A stretch of DNA of 64,000 nt, from assembly GCA_964016885.1 (NCBI GenBank), contig OZ024740.1, positions 2,733,836 to 2,797,835 on the forward strand. The letters run 5' to 3'. How positions within the stretch are numbered: the stretch's first letter is position 1; the number at the start of each line of letters is the position of its first letter. Position numbers and translations under genes: made by a program. This document shows positions 1 through 15,100 of the stretch, in pieces. The stretch is from Eledone cirrhosa. Its lineage: Eukaryota; Mollusca; Cephalopoda; Octopoda; Eledonidae. The notes beneath the pieces were generated by a model. That model worked only from the letters and a program-made list of their open reading frames with translations. It was not told where the DNA came from and searched no databases.

Positions 1-2940
1 GGTAGAGATGTTAGAACGTCAGGTAGAATGGTAGAGTTTTTAGAACGTCAGGTAGGATAGTAGAGTGGTTAAAACGTCAGATAGAATGGTAGAGTTGTTT
101 CAACGTCAGATAGAATGACAGACCTTAGAACGTCAGATAGAATGGCAGACGTTAAAAGGTCAGATAGAATTGTACAGTGGATACAACGTCAGATAGAATA
201 GTAGAGTGGTTAGAACGTCAGATAGAATGGTAGAGTGGTTAGAACGTCTCATAGAAGGTTAGAGATGTTAGAACGTCAGATAGAATGGTATAGTTGTTAG
301 AACGTCAGATAGAATGGTAGAGTTGTTAGAACGTTAGATAGAATGGTAGACATATTAGAACGTCAGGTAGAATGGTGGAGTTGTTAGAACGTCAAGTAGG
401 ATAGTAGACTGGTTAGAACGTCAGATAGAATGGTAGAGTGGTTAGAACGTCAGATAGAATGGTAGAGTTGTTAGAACGTCAGATAGAATGGTAGAGATGT
501 TAGAACGCCAGGTAGAATGGTAGAGTTTTTAGAACGTCAGATAGAATGGTAGAGTGGTTAGAACATCAGATAGAATGGTAGAGTTGTTAGAATGTAAGAT
601 AGACTGGTAGGGATGTTAGAACGTCAGGTAGAATGGTAGAGTTTTTAGAACGTCAGATACGATAGTAGAGTTGTTTCAACGTCAGATAGAGTGGTAGAGT
701 GGTTAGAACGTCAGATAGAATGACAGACCTTAGAACGTCAGATAGAATGGCAGACGTTAAAAGGTCAGATGGTTCAGTGGTTACAACGTCAAATAGAATA
801 GTAGAGTGGTTAGAACGTCAGATAGAATGGTAGAGTGGTTAGAACTTCACATAGAATGGTAGAGTTGTTAAAACGTTAGATAGAATGGCAGGCGTTAGAA
901 CGTCATAGGGATTGGTAGAGTGGTTTGAACGTCACGGAGAATAGTGTCAGGTAGAATAGTAGAGTTGTTAGAACGTGAGATAGAATGGTAGAGTAGTTAG
1001 AACGTCAGATAGAATGGTAGAGTGTTTATAACGTCAGATAAAATGTTAGAGTTGTTAGAAAGTCAGATAGAATGGCAGACGTTAGAACGTCAGATAGAAT
1101 GGTAGAGTTGTTTCAACGTCAGATAGAATGGTATAGTTGTTAGAACATAAGATAGAATAACAGACGTTAGAACGTCAGTTAGAACGGTAGAGTGGTTAGA
1201 ACGTCAGATAGAATGGTAGAGTTGTTAGAACGCCAGATAGAATGTTATAGTGGTTAGAACATCAGATAGAATGGTAGAGTTGTTAGAACGTCAGATAGAA
1301 GTGTTGAGTGGTTAGAATGTCAGATAGAATGGTGGAGTTGTTAGAACGTCAAGTAGAATAGTAGACTGGTTAGAACGTCAGATAGAATGGTAGAGTTGTT
1401 AGAACGTCAGATAGAATGGTAAAGATGTTAGAAGGTCAGATAGAATGGTGGAGTTGTTAGAACGTCAAGTAGAATAGTAGACTGGTTAGAACGTCAGATA
1501 GAATGGTAGAGTTGTTAGAACGTTATATAGAATGGTAGAGTAACTAGAACGTCAAATAAAATGACGGACGTTAGAAGGTCAGATAATATGACAGACGTTA
1601 GAACGTCAGAGAGAATGGTAGAGTGGTGTGAACGTCAGGTAGAATAGTAGAGTGGTTATAACGTCAGGTAGAATAGTAGAGTTGTTAGAACGTCCGATAG
1701 AATGGCAGACGTCAGAATGTCAGATAGAATGGTAGAGTGGTTAGAACGGCAGATAGAATGGTAGAGTTGTTTCAACGTCAGATAGAATGGTAGAGTGTTT
1801 AGAACGTCAGTTAGAATAGTAGAGTGGTTAGATCGTAAGATATAATGTTAGAGTCGTTAGAACGCCAGAGAGAATAGCAGAGTGTTTAGAACGTCAGATC
1901 GAAAGGTAGAGATGTTACAACGTCAGATAGAATGGTATAGTTGTTAGAACGTCAGATAGAATGGTAGAATTGTTAGAACGTTAGATAGAATTGTAGAGAT
2001 GTTAGAACGTCAGATAGAATGCTGGAGTTGTTAGAACGTCAAGTAGGATAGTAGACTGGTTAGAACGTCAGCTAGAATGGTAGAGTGGTTAGAACGTCAG
2101 ATAGAATGGTAGAGATGTTAGAACGTCAGGTAGAATGGTAGAGTTTTTAGAACGTCAGATAGAATGGTAGAGTGGTTAGAACATCAGATAGAATTGTAGA
2201 GTTGTTAGAATTTAAGATAGACTGGTAGAGATGTTAGAACGTCAGGTAGAATGGTAGAGTTTTTAGAACGTCAGATAGGATAGTAGAGTGGTTAGAACGT
2301 CAGATAGAATGGTAGAGTTCTTTCAACGTCAGATAGAATGACAGACCTTAGAACGTCAGATAGAATGGCAGACGTTAAAAGGTCAGATATAATTGTACAG
2401 TGGATACAACGTCAGATAGAATAGTAGAGTGGTTAGAACGTCAGATAGAATGGTAGAGATGTTAGAACGTCAGGTAGAATGGTAGAGTTTTTAGAACGTC
2501 AGATAGAATGGTAGAGTGGTTAGAACATCAGATAGAATGGTAGAGTTGTTAGAATGTAAGATATACTGGTAGAGATGTTAGAACGTCAGGTAGAATGGTA
2601 GAGTTTTTAGAACGTCAGATAGGATAGTAGAGTGGTTAGAACGTCAGATAGAATGGTAGAGTTGTTTCAACGTCAGATAGAATGACAGACCTTAGAACGT
2701 CAGATAGAATGGCAGACGTTAAAAGGTCAGATAGAATTGTACAGTGGATACAACGTCAGATAGAATAGTAGAGTGGTTAGAACGTCAGATAGAATGGTAT
2801 AGTGGTTAGAACGTCAGATAGAATGGTAGAGATGTTAGAACGTCAGGTAGAATGGTAGAGTTTTTAGAACGTCAGATAGAATGGTAGAGTGGTTAGAACA
2901 TCAAATAGAATGGTAGAGTTGTTAGAATGTAAGATAGACT
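1..2940. repeat. Higher-order repeat block, copy 1 (2940 bp)
   Basis: The sequence from base 1 recurs from base 2941 with the same order of unit variants. Over roughly 2.7 kb I could find only about a dozen substitutions by eye (for example near 131, 791, 1396, 1566 and 1908). The period of 2940 bp corresponds to about 101 basic units including the shorter variants. The near identity implies a recent duplication of the whole block rather than independent drift of single units. Confidence 0.92.
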
Positions 2941-5740
2941 GGTAGAGATGTTAGAACGTCAGGTAGAATGGTAGAGTTTTTAGAACGTCAGGTAGGATAG
3001 TAGAGTGGTTAAAACGTCAGATAGAATGGTAGAGTTGTTTCAACGTCAGATAGAATGACAGACATTAGAACGTCAGATAGAATGGCAGACGTTAAAAGGT
3101 CAGATAGAATTGTACAGTGCATACAACGTCAGATAGAATAGTAGAGTGGTTAGAACGTCAGATAGAATGGTAGAGTGGTTAGAACGTCTCATAGAAGGTT
3201 AGAGATGTTAGAACGTCAGATAGAATGGTATAGTTGTTAGAACGTCAGATAGAATGGTAGAGTTGTTAGAACGTTAGATAGAATGGTAGACATATTAGAA
3301 CGTCAGGTAGAATGGTGGAGTTGTTAGAACGTCAAGTAGGATAGTAGACTGGTTAGAACGTCAGATAGAATGGTAGAGTGGTTAGAACGTCAGATAGAAT
3401 GGTAGAGTTGTTAGAACGTCAGATAGAATGGTAGAGATGTTAGAACGTCAGGTAGAATGGTAGAGTTTTTAGAACGTCAGATAGAATGGTAGAGTGGTTA
3501 GAACATCAGATAGAATGGTAGAGTTGTTAGAATGTAAGATAGACTGGTAGGGATGTTAGAACGTCAGGTAGAATGGTAGAGTTTTTAGAACGTCAGATAC
3601 GATAGTAGAGTTGTTTCAACGTCAGATAGAGTGGTAGAGTGGTTAGAACGTCAGATAGAATGACAGACCTTAGAACGTCAGATAGAATGGCAGACGTTAA
3701 AAGGTCAGATGGTTCAGTGGTTACAACGTCAGATAGAATAGTAGAGTGGTTAGAACGTCAGATAGAATGGTAGAGTGGTTAGAACTTCACATAGAATGGT
3801 AGAGTTGTTAAAACGTTAGATAGAATGGCAGGCGTTAGAACGTCATAGGGATTGGTAGAGTGGTTTGAACGTCACGGAGAATAGTGTCAGGTAGAATAGT
3901 AGAGTTGTTAGAACGTGAGATAGAATGGTAGAGTAGTTAGAACGTCAGATAGAATGGTAGAGTGTTTATAACGTCAGATAAAATGTTAGAGTTGTTAGAA
4001 AGTCAGATAGAATGGCAGACGTTAGAACGTCAGATAGAATGGTAGAGTTGTTTCAACGTCAGATAGAATGGTATAGTTGTTAGAACATAAGATAGAATAA
4101 CAGACGTTAGAACGTCAGTTAGAACGGTAGAGTGGTTAGAACGTCAGATAGAATGGTAGAGTTGTTAGAACGCCAGATAGAATGTTATAGTGGTTAGAAC
4201 ATCAGATAGAATGGTAGATTTGTTAGAACGTCAGATAGAAGTGTTGAGTGGTTAGAATGTCAGATAGAATGGTGGAGTTGTTAGAACGTCAAGTAGAATA
4301 GTAGACTGGTTAGAACGTCAGATAGAATGGTAGAGTTGTTAGAACGTCAGATAGAATGGTAAAGATGTTAGAACGTCAGATAGAATGGTGGAGTTGTTAG
4401 AACGTCAAGTAGAATAGTAGACTGGTTAGAACGTCAGATAGAATGGTAGAGTTGTTAGAACGTTATATAGAATGGTAGAGTAACTAGAACGTCAAATAAA
4501 ATGACAGACGTTAGAAGGTCAGATAATATGACAGACGTTAGAACGTCAGAGAGAATGGTAGAGTGGTGTGAACGTCAGGTAGAATAGTAGAGTGGTTATA
4601 ACGTCAGGTAGAATAGTAGAGTTGTTAGAACGTCCGATAGAATGGCAGACGTCAGAATGTCAGATAGAATGGTAGAGTGGTTAGAACGGCAGATAGAATG
4701 GTAGAGTTGTTTCAACGTCAGATAGAATGGTAGAGTGTTTAGAACGTCAGTTAGAATAGTAGAGTGGTTAGATCGTAAGATATAATGTTAGAGTCGTTAG
4801 AACGCCAGAGAGAATAGCAGAGTGTTTAGAACGTCAGATCGAAAGGTAGAGATGTTAGAACGTCAGATAGAATGGTATAGTTGTTAGAACGTCAGATAGA
4901 ATGGTAGAATTGTTAGAACGTTAGATAGAATTGTAGAGATGTTAGAACGTCAGATAGAATGCTGGAGTTGTTAGAACGTCAAGTAGGATAGTAGACTGGT
5001 TAGAACGTCAGCTAGAATGGTAGAGTGGTTAGAACGTCAGATAGAATGGTAGAGATGTTAGAACGTCAGGTAGAATGGTAGAGTTTTTAGAACGTCAGAT
5101 AGAATGGTAGAGTGGTTAGAACATCAGATAGAATTGTAGAGTTGTTAGAATTTAAGATAGACTGGTAGAGATGTTAGAACGTCAGGTAGAATGGTAGAGT
5201 TTTTAGAACGTCAGATAGGATAGTAGAGTGGTTAGAACGTCAGATAGAATGGTAGAGTTCTTTCAACGTCAGATAGAATGACAGACCTTAGAACGTCAGA
5301 TAGAATGGCAGACGTTAAAAGGTCAGATATAATTGTACAGTGGATACAACGTCAGATAGAATAGTAGAGTGGTTAGAACGTCAGATAGAATGGTAGAGAT
5401 GTTAGAACGTCAGGTAGAATGGTAGAGTTTTTAGAACGTCAGATAGAATGGTAGAGTGGTTAGAACATCAGATAGAATGGTAGAGTTGTTAGAATGTAAG
5501 ATATACTGGTAGAGATGTTAGAACGTCAGGTAGAATGGTAGAGTTTTTAGAACGTCAGATAGGATAGTAGAGTGGTTAGAACGTCAGATAGAATGGTAGA
5601 GTTTTTTCAACGTCAGATAGAATGACAGACCTTAGAACGTCAGATAGAATGGCAGGCGTTAAAAGTTCAGATAGAATTGTACAGTGGATACAACGTCAGA
5701 TAGAATAGTAGAGTGGTTAGAACGTCAGATAGAATGGTAG
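2941..5740. repeat. Higher-order repeat block, copy 2
   Basis: Second copy of the block that starts at base 1. It stays in register until about 5740, where the order of unit variants changes. A third partial copy opens at about 6973 and follows the block for some 430 bp before jumping to another part of it (about 7400). Further stretches, such as 7800-9900, follow the order of 830-2700. Confidence 0.9.
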
Positions 5741-8700
5741 AGTTGTTAGAACGTCAGATAGAATAGTAGAATTGTTAGAACGTCAGATAGAATGGTAGAG
5801 TAGTTAGAACGTCAGATAGAATGGTAGACTTGTTAGAACGTCAGGTAGAATGTTAGAGTTGTTTGAACGTGTGATAGAATGGCAGAGTTGTTAGAACGTC
5901 AGATAGAATGGTAGAGTGGTTAGAACGTCAAGTAGAATAGTAGAGTGGTTAGAACGTCAGATAGAATGGTAGAGTGGTTAGAACGTCAGATAGAATTTTA
6001 GAGTTGTTTCAACGTCAGATAGAATGACAGACCTTAGAACGTCAGATAGAATGTGGACGTTAGAACGTCAGATAGAATTGTAGAGTGGTTAGAACGTCAG
6101 ATAGAATGGGAGAGTGGTTAGAACGTGAGATAGAATAGTATAGTTATTAGAACGTCAGATAGAATGATGGAGTTGTTAGAAAGTGAGATAGAATAGTAGA
6201 GTTGTTAGAACGTCAGATAGTATGGTGAGTTGTCAGAACGTCAGAGAGAATGGTATAGTTGTTAGAACACCAGATAGAATGTTATAGTGGTTAGAACATC
6301 AGATTGAATGGTAGAGTTGTTAGAACGTCAGATAGAAGTGTTGAGTGGTTAGAATGTCAGATAGAATGGTGGAGATGTTAGAACGTCAAGTAGAATAGTA
6401 GACTGGTTAGAACGTCAGATAGAATGGTAGAGTGGTTAGAACGTCAGATAGAATGGTAGAGTGGTTAGAACGTCAGATAGAATGGTAGAGATGTTAGAAC
6501 GTCAGGTAGAATGGTAGAGTTTTTAGAACGTCAGATAGAATGGTAGAGTGGTTAGAACATCAGATAGAATGGTAGAGTTGTTAGAATGTAAGATAGAATG
6601 GTAGAGATGTTAGAACGTCAGGTAGAATGGTAGAGTTTTTAGAACGTCAGATAGGATACTAGAGTGGTTAGAACGTCAGATAGAATGGTAGAGTTGTTTC
6701 AACGTCAGTTAGAATGACAGACCTTAGAACGTCAGATAGAATGGCAGACGTTAAAAGGTCAGATAGAATTGTACAGTGGATACAACGTCAGATAGAATAG
6801 TAGAGTGGTTAGAACGTCAGATAGAATGGTATAGTGGTTAGAACGTCAGATAGAATGGTAGAGATGTTAGAACGTCAGGTAGAATGGTAGAGTTTTTAGA
6901 ACGTCAGATAGAATGGTAGAGTGGTTAGAACATCAAATAGAATGGTAGAGTTGTTAGAATGTAAGATAGACTGGTAGAGATGTTAGAACGTCAGGTAGAA
7001 TGGTAGAGTTTTTAGAACGTCAGGTAGGATAGTAGAGTGGTTAAAACGTCAGATAGAATGGTAGAGTTGTTTCAACGTCAGATAGAATGACAGACCTTAG
7101 AACGTCAGATAGAATGGCAGACGTTAAAAGGTCAGATAGAATTGTACAGTGGATACAACGTCAGATAGAATAGTAGAGTGGTTAGAACGTCAGATAGAAT
7201 GGTAGAGTGGTTAGAACGTCTCATAGAAGGTTAGAGATGTTAGAACGTCAGATAGAATGGTATAGTTGTTAGAACGTCAGATAGAATGGTAGAGTTGTTA
7301 GAACGTTAGATAGAATGGTAGACATATTAGAACGTCAGGTAGAATGGTGGAGTTGTTAGAACGTCAAGTAGGATAGTAGACTGGTTAGAACGTCAGATAG
7401 AATGGTAGAGTTGTTAGAATGTAAGATATACTGGTAGAGATGTTAGAACGTCAGGTAAAATGGTAGAGTTTTTAGAACGTCAGATAGGATAGTAGAGTGG
7501 TTAGAACGTCAGATAGAATGGTAGAGTTTTTTCAACGTCAGATAGAATGACAGACCTTAGAACGTCAGATAGAATGGCAGGCGTTAAAAGTTCAGATAGA
7601 ATTGTACAGTGGATACAACGTCAGATAGAATAGTAGAGTGGTTAGAACGTCAGATAGAATGGTAGAGTGGTTAGAACGTTTCATAGAAGGTTAGAGATGT
7701 TAGAACGTCAGATAGAATGGTATAGTTGTTAGAACGTCAGATAGAATGGTAGAGTTGTTAGAACGTTAGATAAAATGGTAGAGATGTTAGAACGTCAGAT
7801 AGAATGGTAGAGTGGTTAGAACTTCACATAGAATGGTAGAGTTGTTAAAACGTTAGATAGAATGGCAGGCGTTAGAACGTCATAGGGATTGGTAGAGTGG
7901 TTTGAACGTCACGGAGAATAGTGTCAGGTAGAATAGTAGAGTTGTTAGAACGTGAGATAGAATGGTAGAGTAGTTAGAACGTCAGATAGAATGGTAGAGT
8001 GTTTATAACGTCAGATAAAATGTTAGAGTTGTTAGAAAGTCAGATAGAATGGCAGACGTTAGAACGTCAGATAGAATGGTAGAGTTGTTTCAACGTCAGA
8101 TAGAATGGTATAGTTGTTAGAACATAAGATAGAATAACAGACGTTAGAACGTCAGTTAGAACGGTAGAGTGGTTAGAACGTCAGATAGAATGGTAGAGTT
8201 GTTAGAACGTCAGATAGAATAGTAGAATTGTTAGAACGCCAGAGAGAATGGTATAGTTGTTAGAACGCCAGATAGAATGTTATAGTGGTTAGAACATCAG
8301 ATAGAATGGTAGAGTTGTTAGAACGTCAGATAGAAGTGTTGAGTGGTTAGAATGTCAGATAGAATGGTGGAGTTGTTAGAACGTCAGATAGAATGGTAAA
8401 GATCTTAGAACGTCAGATAGAATGGTGGAGTTGTTAGAACGTCAAGTAGAATAGTAGACTGGTTAGAACGTCAGATAGAATGGTAGAGTTGTTAGAACGT
8501 CAGATAGAATGGTAAAGATCTTAGAACGTCAGATAGAATGGTGGAGTTGTTAGAACGTCAAGTAGAATAGTAGACTGGTTAGAACGTCAGATAGAATGGT
8601 AGAGTTGTTAGAACGTTATATAGAATGGTAGAGTAACTAGAACGTCAAATAAAATGACAGACATTAGAAGGTCAGATAATATGACAGACGTTAGAACGTC

Positions 8701-11700
8701 AGAGAGAATGGTAGAGTGGTGTGAACGTCAGGTAGAATAGTAGAGTGGTTATAACGTCAGGTAGAATAGTAGAGTTGTTAGAACGTCCGATAGAATGGCA
8801 GACGTCAGAATGTCAGATAGAATGGTAGAGTGGTTAGAACGGCAGATAGAATGGTAGAGTTGTTTCAACGTCAGATAGAATGGTAGAGTGTTTAGAACGT
8901 CAGTTAGAATAGTAGAGTGGTTAGATCGTAAGATATAATGTTAGAGTCGTTAGAACGCCAGAGAGAATAGCAGAGTGTTTAGAACGTCAGATCGAAAGGT
9001 AGAGATGTTAGAACGTCAGATAGAATGGTATAGTTGTTAGAACGTCAGATAGAATGGTAGAATTGTTAGAACGTTAGATAGAATTGTAGAGATGTTAGAA
9101 CGTCAGATAGAATGCTGGAGTTGTTAGAATGTCAAGTAGGATAGTAGACTGGTTAGAACGTCAGCTAGAATGGTAGAGTGGTTAGAACATCAGATAGAAT
9201 GGTAGAGATGTTAGAACGTCAGGTAGAATGGTAGAGTTTTTCGAACGTCAGATAGAATGGTAGAGTGGTTAGAACATCAGATAGAATTGTAGAGTTGTTA
9301 GAATTTAAGATAGACTGGTAGAGATGTTAGAACGTCAGGTAGAATGGTAGAGTTTTTAGAACGTCAGATAGGATAGTAGAGTGGTTAGAACGTCAGATAG
9401 AATGGTAGAGTTCTTTCAACGTCAGATAGAATGACAGACCTTAGAACGTCAGATAGAATGGCAGACGTTAAAAGGTCAGATATAATTGTACAGTGGATAC
9501 AACGTCAGATAGAATAGTAGAGTGGTTAGAACGTCAGATAGAATGGTAGAGATGTTAGAACGTCAGGTAGAATGGTAGAGTTTTTAGAACGTCAGATAGA
9601 ATGGTAGAGTGGTTAGAACATCAGATAGAATGGTAGAGTTGTTAGAATGTAAGATATACTGGTAGAGATGTTAGAACGTCAGGTAGAATGGTAGAGTTTT
9701 TAGAACGTCAGATAGGATAGTAGAGTGGTTAGAACGTCAGATAGAATGGTAGAGTTTTTTCAACGTCAGATAGAATGACAGACCTTAGAACGTCAGATAG
9801 AATGGCAGGCGTTAAAAGTTCAGATAGAATTGTACAGTGGATACAACGTCAGATAGAATAGTAGAGTGGTTAGAACGTCAGATAGAATGGTAGAGTGGTT
9901 AGAACGTTTCATAGAAGGTTAGAGATGTTAGAACGTCAGATAGAATGGTATAGTTGTTAGAACGTCAGATAGAATGGTAGAGTTGTTAGAACGTTAGATA
10001 AAATGGTAGAGATGTTAGAACGTCAGATAAAATGGTGGAGTTGTTAGAACGTCAAGTAGGATAGTAGACTGGTTAGAACGTCAGATAGAATGGTAGAGTG
10101 GTTAGAACGTCAGATAGAATGGTAGAGTTGTTAGAACGTCAGATAGGATGGTACAGATGTTAGAACGTCAGGTAGAATGGTAGAGTTTTTAGAACGTCAG
10201 ATAGAATGGTAGAGTGGTTAGAACATCATATAGAATGGTAGAGTTGTTAGAATGTAAGATAGACTGGTAGAGATGTTAGAACGTCAGGTAGAATGGTAGA
10301 GTTTTTAGAACGTCAGATACGATAGTAGAGTTGTTTCAACGTCAGATAGAGTGGTTGAGTGGTTACAACGTCAGATAGAATAGTAGAGTGGTTAGAACGT
10401 CAGATAGAATGGTAGAGTGGTTAGAACTTCACATAGAATGGTAGAGTTGTTAAAACGTTAGATAGAATGGCAGGCGTTAGAACGTCATAGTGATTGGTAG
10501 AGTGGTTTGAACGTCACGGAGAATAGTGTCAGGTAGAATAGTAGAGTTGTTAGAACGTGAGGTAGAATGGTAGAGTAGTTAGAAAGTCAGATAGAATGGT
10601 AGAGTGTTTATAACGTCAGATAAAATGTTAGAGTTGTTAGAAGGTCAGATAGAATGGCAGACGTTAGAACGTCAGATAGAATGGTAGAGTTGTTTCAACG
10701 TCAGATAGAATGGTATAGTTGTTAGAACGTCAGTTAGAATGGTAGAGTTGTTAGAACGTCAGATAGAATGGCAGAGTTGTTAGAACGTCAGATAGAATAG
10801 TAGAGTGGTTAGAACGTTAGGTAGAATGGTAGAATTGTTAGAACGTATGATCAAATGGCAGAGTTGTTAGAACCTCTGATAGGATGGTAGAATTGTTAGA
10901 ATGTCAGATAGGATAGTAGAGTGGTTAGAACGTCAGATAGAATGGTAGAGTAGTTAGAACGTCAGATAGAATGGTAGACTTGTTAGAACGTCAGGTAGAA
11001 TGTTAGAGTTGTTTGAACGTGTGATAGAATGGCAGAGTTGTTAGATCTTTAGATAGAATGGTAGAGTGGTTAGAACGTCAAGTAGAATAGTAGGGTGGTT
11101 AGAACGTCAGATAGAATGGTAGAGTGGTTAGAACGTCAGATAGAATGTTAGAGTTGTTTCAACGTCAGATAGAATAACAGACCTTAGAACGTCAGATAGA
11201 ATGGCAGACGTTAGAACGTCAGATAGAATTGTAGAGTGGTTAGAACGTCAGATAGAATGGGAGAGTGGTTAGAACGTGAGATAGAACAGTATAGTTATTA
11301 GAACGTCAGATAGAATGATAGAGTTGTTAGAAAGTGAGATAGAATAGTTGAGTTGTTAGAACGTCAGATAGTATGGTAGAGTTGTTCTAACGTCAGAGAG
11401 AATGGCAGAGTGTTTAGAACGGGAGACATAAATTGTAGAGTGGTTAGAACGTCAGATAGAATGTTATAGTGGGTAGAACATCAGATAGAATGGTAGAGTT
11501 GTTAGAACGTCAGATAGAAGTGTTGAGTGGTTAGAATGTCAGATAGATTGGTGGAGTTGTTAGAACGTCACGTAGAATAGTAGACTGGTTAGAACGTCAG
11601 ATAGAATGGTAGAGTGGTTAGAACGTCAGATAGAATGGTAGAGTTGTTAGAACGTCAGATATAATGGTAAAGATGTTAGAACATCAGATAGAATGGTGGA

Positions 11701-12112
11701 GTTGTTAGAACGTCGAGTAGGATAGTAGACTGGTTAGAACGTCAGATAGAATGGTAGAGTGGTTAGAACGTCACATAGAATGGTAGAGTAACTAGAACGT
11801 CAGATAAAATGACAGACGTTAGAAGGTAAGATAGAATGACAGACGTTAGAACGTCAGCGAGAATGGTAGAGTGGTTAGCACGTCAGATAGAATGGTAGAG
11901 TTGTTTCAACGTCAGATAGAATGGCAGAGTGTTTAGAACGTCAGTTAGAATAGTAGAGTGGTTAGAACGTCAGATAGAATGTTAGAGTTGTTAGAACGTC
12001 AGATAGAATGGCAGACGTCAGAACGTCAGATAGAATGGTAGAGTGGTTAGAACGTCAGATAGAATGGTAGAGATGTTTCAACGTCAGATAGAATGGTAGA
12101 GTTGTTAGAACG

Positions 12113-15100
12113 CCAGAGAGAATAGGAGATTGTTTAGAACGTCAGATCGAAAGGTAGAGATGTTAGAACGTCAGATAGAATGGTAGAGTTGTTAGAACGT
12201 CAGATAGAATGGTAGAGATGTTAGAACGTCAGATAGAATGGTGGAGTTGTTAGAACGTCAAGTAGGATAGTAGACTTGTTAGAACGTCAGATAGAATGGT
12301 AGAGTTGTTAGAACGTCAGATAGAATGGTAGAGTTGTTAGAACGCCAGAGAGAATAGGAGAGTGTTTAGAACGTCAGATCGAAAGGTAGAGATGTTAGAA
12401 CGGCAGATAGAATGGTAGAGTTGTTAGAACGTCAGATAGAATGGTAGAGATGTTAGAACGTCAAATAGAATGGTGGAGTTGTTAGAACGTCAAGTAGGAT
12501 AGTAGACTGGTTAGAACGTCAGATAGAATGGTAGAGTGGTTAGAACGTCAGATAGAATGGTAGAGTTGTTAGAACGTCAGATAGAATGGTAGAGATGTTA
12601 GAACGTCAGGTAGAATGGTAGAGTTTTTAGAACGTCAGATAGAATGGTAGAGTGGTTACAACATCAGATAGAATGGTAGAGTTATTAGAATGTAAGATAG
12701 ACTGGTAGAGATGTTAGAACGTCAGGTAGAATGGTAGAGTTTTTAGAAAGTCAGATAGAATGGTAGAGTTGTTTCAACGTCAGATAGAGTGGTAGAGTGG
12801 TTAGAACGTCAGATAGAAGGACAGACCTTAGAACGTCAGATAGAATGGCAGAGGTTAAAAGGTCAGATAGAATTGTACAGTGGTTACAACGTCAGATATA
12901 ATAGTAGAGTGGTTAGAACGTCAGATAGAATGGTAGAGTGGTTAGAACGTCAGATAGAAGGTTAGAGATGTTAGAACGTCAGGTAGAATGGTAGAGTTTT
13001 TAGAACGTCAGATAGGATAGTAGAGTGGTAGAACGTCAGATAGAATGGTAGAGTTGTTAGAACGTCAGATAAAATGGTAGAGTGGTTAGAACGTCACATA
13101 GAATTGTAGAGTTGTTAGAACGTCAGATAGAATGACAGACGTTAGAAGGTCGGATAGAATGGCAGACGTTAGAAGGTCAGAGAGAATTGTAGAGTGGTTT
13201 GAACCTCAGGTAGAATAGTAGAGTTGTTAGAACGTCAGGTAGAATAATAGAGTTGTTAAAACTTCAGATAGAATGGTAGAGTGGTTAGAATGTCAGATAG
13301 AATGGGAGAGTGGCTAGAACATCAGATAGAATGATAGAGTGGTAAGAACGTAAGATAGAATGGTAGAGTTGTTAGAACGTCATATAGAATGGTAGAGATG
13401 TTAGAAGGTCAGGTAGTATGGTACAGTTGTTAGAAGGTCAGATAGGATAGTAGAGTGGTAGAACGTCAGATAGAATGGTAGAGTTGTTAGAACGTCAGAT
13501 AGAATAGTAGAGTGGTTAGAACGTCAGATAGAATGTTAGAGTTGTTAGAACGTCAGATAGAATGGTAGAGTTGTTAGAACGCCAGAGAGAATAGGAGATT
13601 GTTTAGAACGTCAGATCGAAAGGTAGAGATGTTAGAACGTCAGATAGAATGGTAGAGTTGTTAGAACGTCAGATAGAATGGTAGAGATGTTCGAACGTCA
13701 GATAGAATGGTGGAGTTGTTAGAACGTCAAGTAGGATAGTAGACTGGTTAGAACGTCAGATAGAATGGTAGAGTTGTTAGAACGTCAGATAGAATGGTAG
13801 AGTTGTTAGAACGCCAGAGAGAATAGGAGAGTGTTTAGAACGTCAGATCGAAAGGTAGAGATGTTAGAACGGCAGATAGAATGGTAGATTTGTTAGAACG
13901 TCAGCTAGAATGGTAGAGATGTTAGAACGTCAGATAGAATGGTGGAGTTGTTAGAACGTCAAGTAGGATAGTAGACTGGTTAGAACGTCAGATAGAATGG
14001 TAGAGTGGTTAGAACGTCAGATAGAATGGTAGAGTTGTTAGAACGTCAGATAGAATGGTAGAGATGTTAGAACGTCAGGTAGAATGGTAGAGTTTTTAGA
14101 ACGTCAGATATAATGGTATAGTGGTTACAACATCAGATAGAATGGTAGAGTTGTTAGAATGTAAGATAGACTGGTAGAGATGTTAGAACGTCAGGTAGAA
14201 TGGTAGAGTTTTTAGAACGTCAGATAGAATGGCAGAGTTTTTTCAACGTCAGATAGAGTGGTAGAGTGGTTAGAACGTCAGATAGAAGGATAGACCTTAG
14301 AACGTCAGATAGAATGGCAGACGTTAAAAGGTCAGATAGAATTGTACAGTGGTTACAACGTCAGATAGAATAGTAGAGTGGTTAGAACGTCAGATAGAAG
14401 GATAGACCTTAGAACGTCAGATAGAATGGCAGACGTTAAAAGGTCAGATAGAATTGTACAGTGGTTACAACGTCAGATAGAATAGTAGAGTGGTTAGAAC
14501 GTCAGATAGAATGGTAGAGTGGTTAGAACGTCAGATAGAAGGTTAGAGATGTTAGAACGTCAGGTAGAATGGTAGAGTTTTTAGAACGTCAGATAGGATA
14601 GTAGAGTGGTAGAACGTCAGATAGAATGGTAGAGTTGTTAGAACGTCAGATAAAATAGTAGAGTGGTTAGAACGTCACATAGAATTGTAGAGTTGTTAGA
14701 ACGTCAGATAGAATGACAGACGTTAGAAGGTCGGATAGAATGGCAGACGTTAGAACGTCAGAGAGAATTGTAGAGTGGTTTGAACCTCAGGTAGAATAGT
14801 AGAGTTGTTAGAACGTCAGGTAGAATAGTAGTGTTGTTAAAACTTCAGATAGAATGGTAGAGTGGTTAGAATGTCAGATAGAATGGGAGAGTGGCTAGAA
14901 CATCAGATAGAATGATAGAGTGGTAAGAACGTAAGATAGAATGGTAGAGTTGTTAGAACGTCATATAGAATGGTAGAGATGTTAGAAGGTCAGGTAGTAT
15001 GGTACAGTTGTTAGAAGGTCAGATAGGATAGTAGAGTGGTAGAACGTCAGATAGAATGGTAGAGTTGTTAGAACGTCAGATAGAATAGTAGAGTGGTTAG

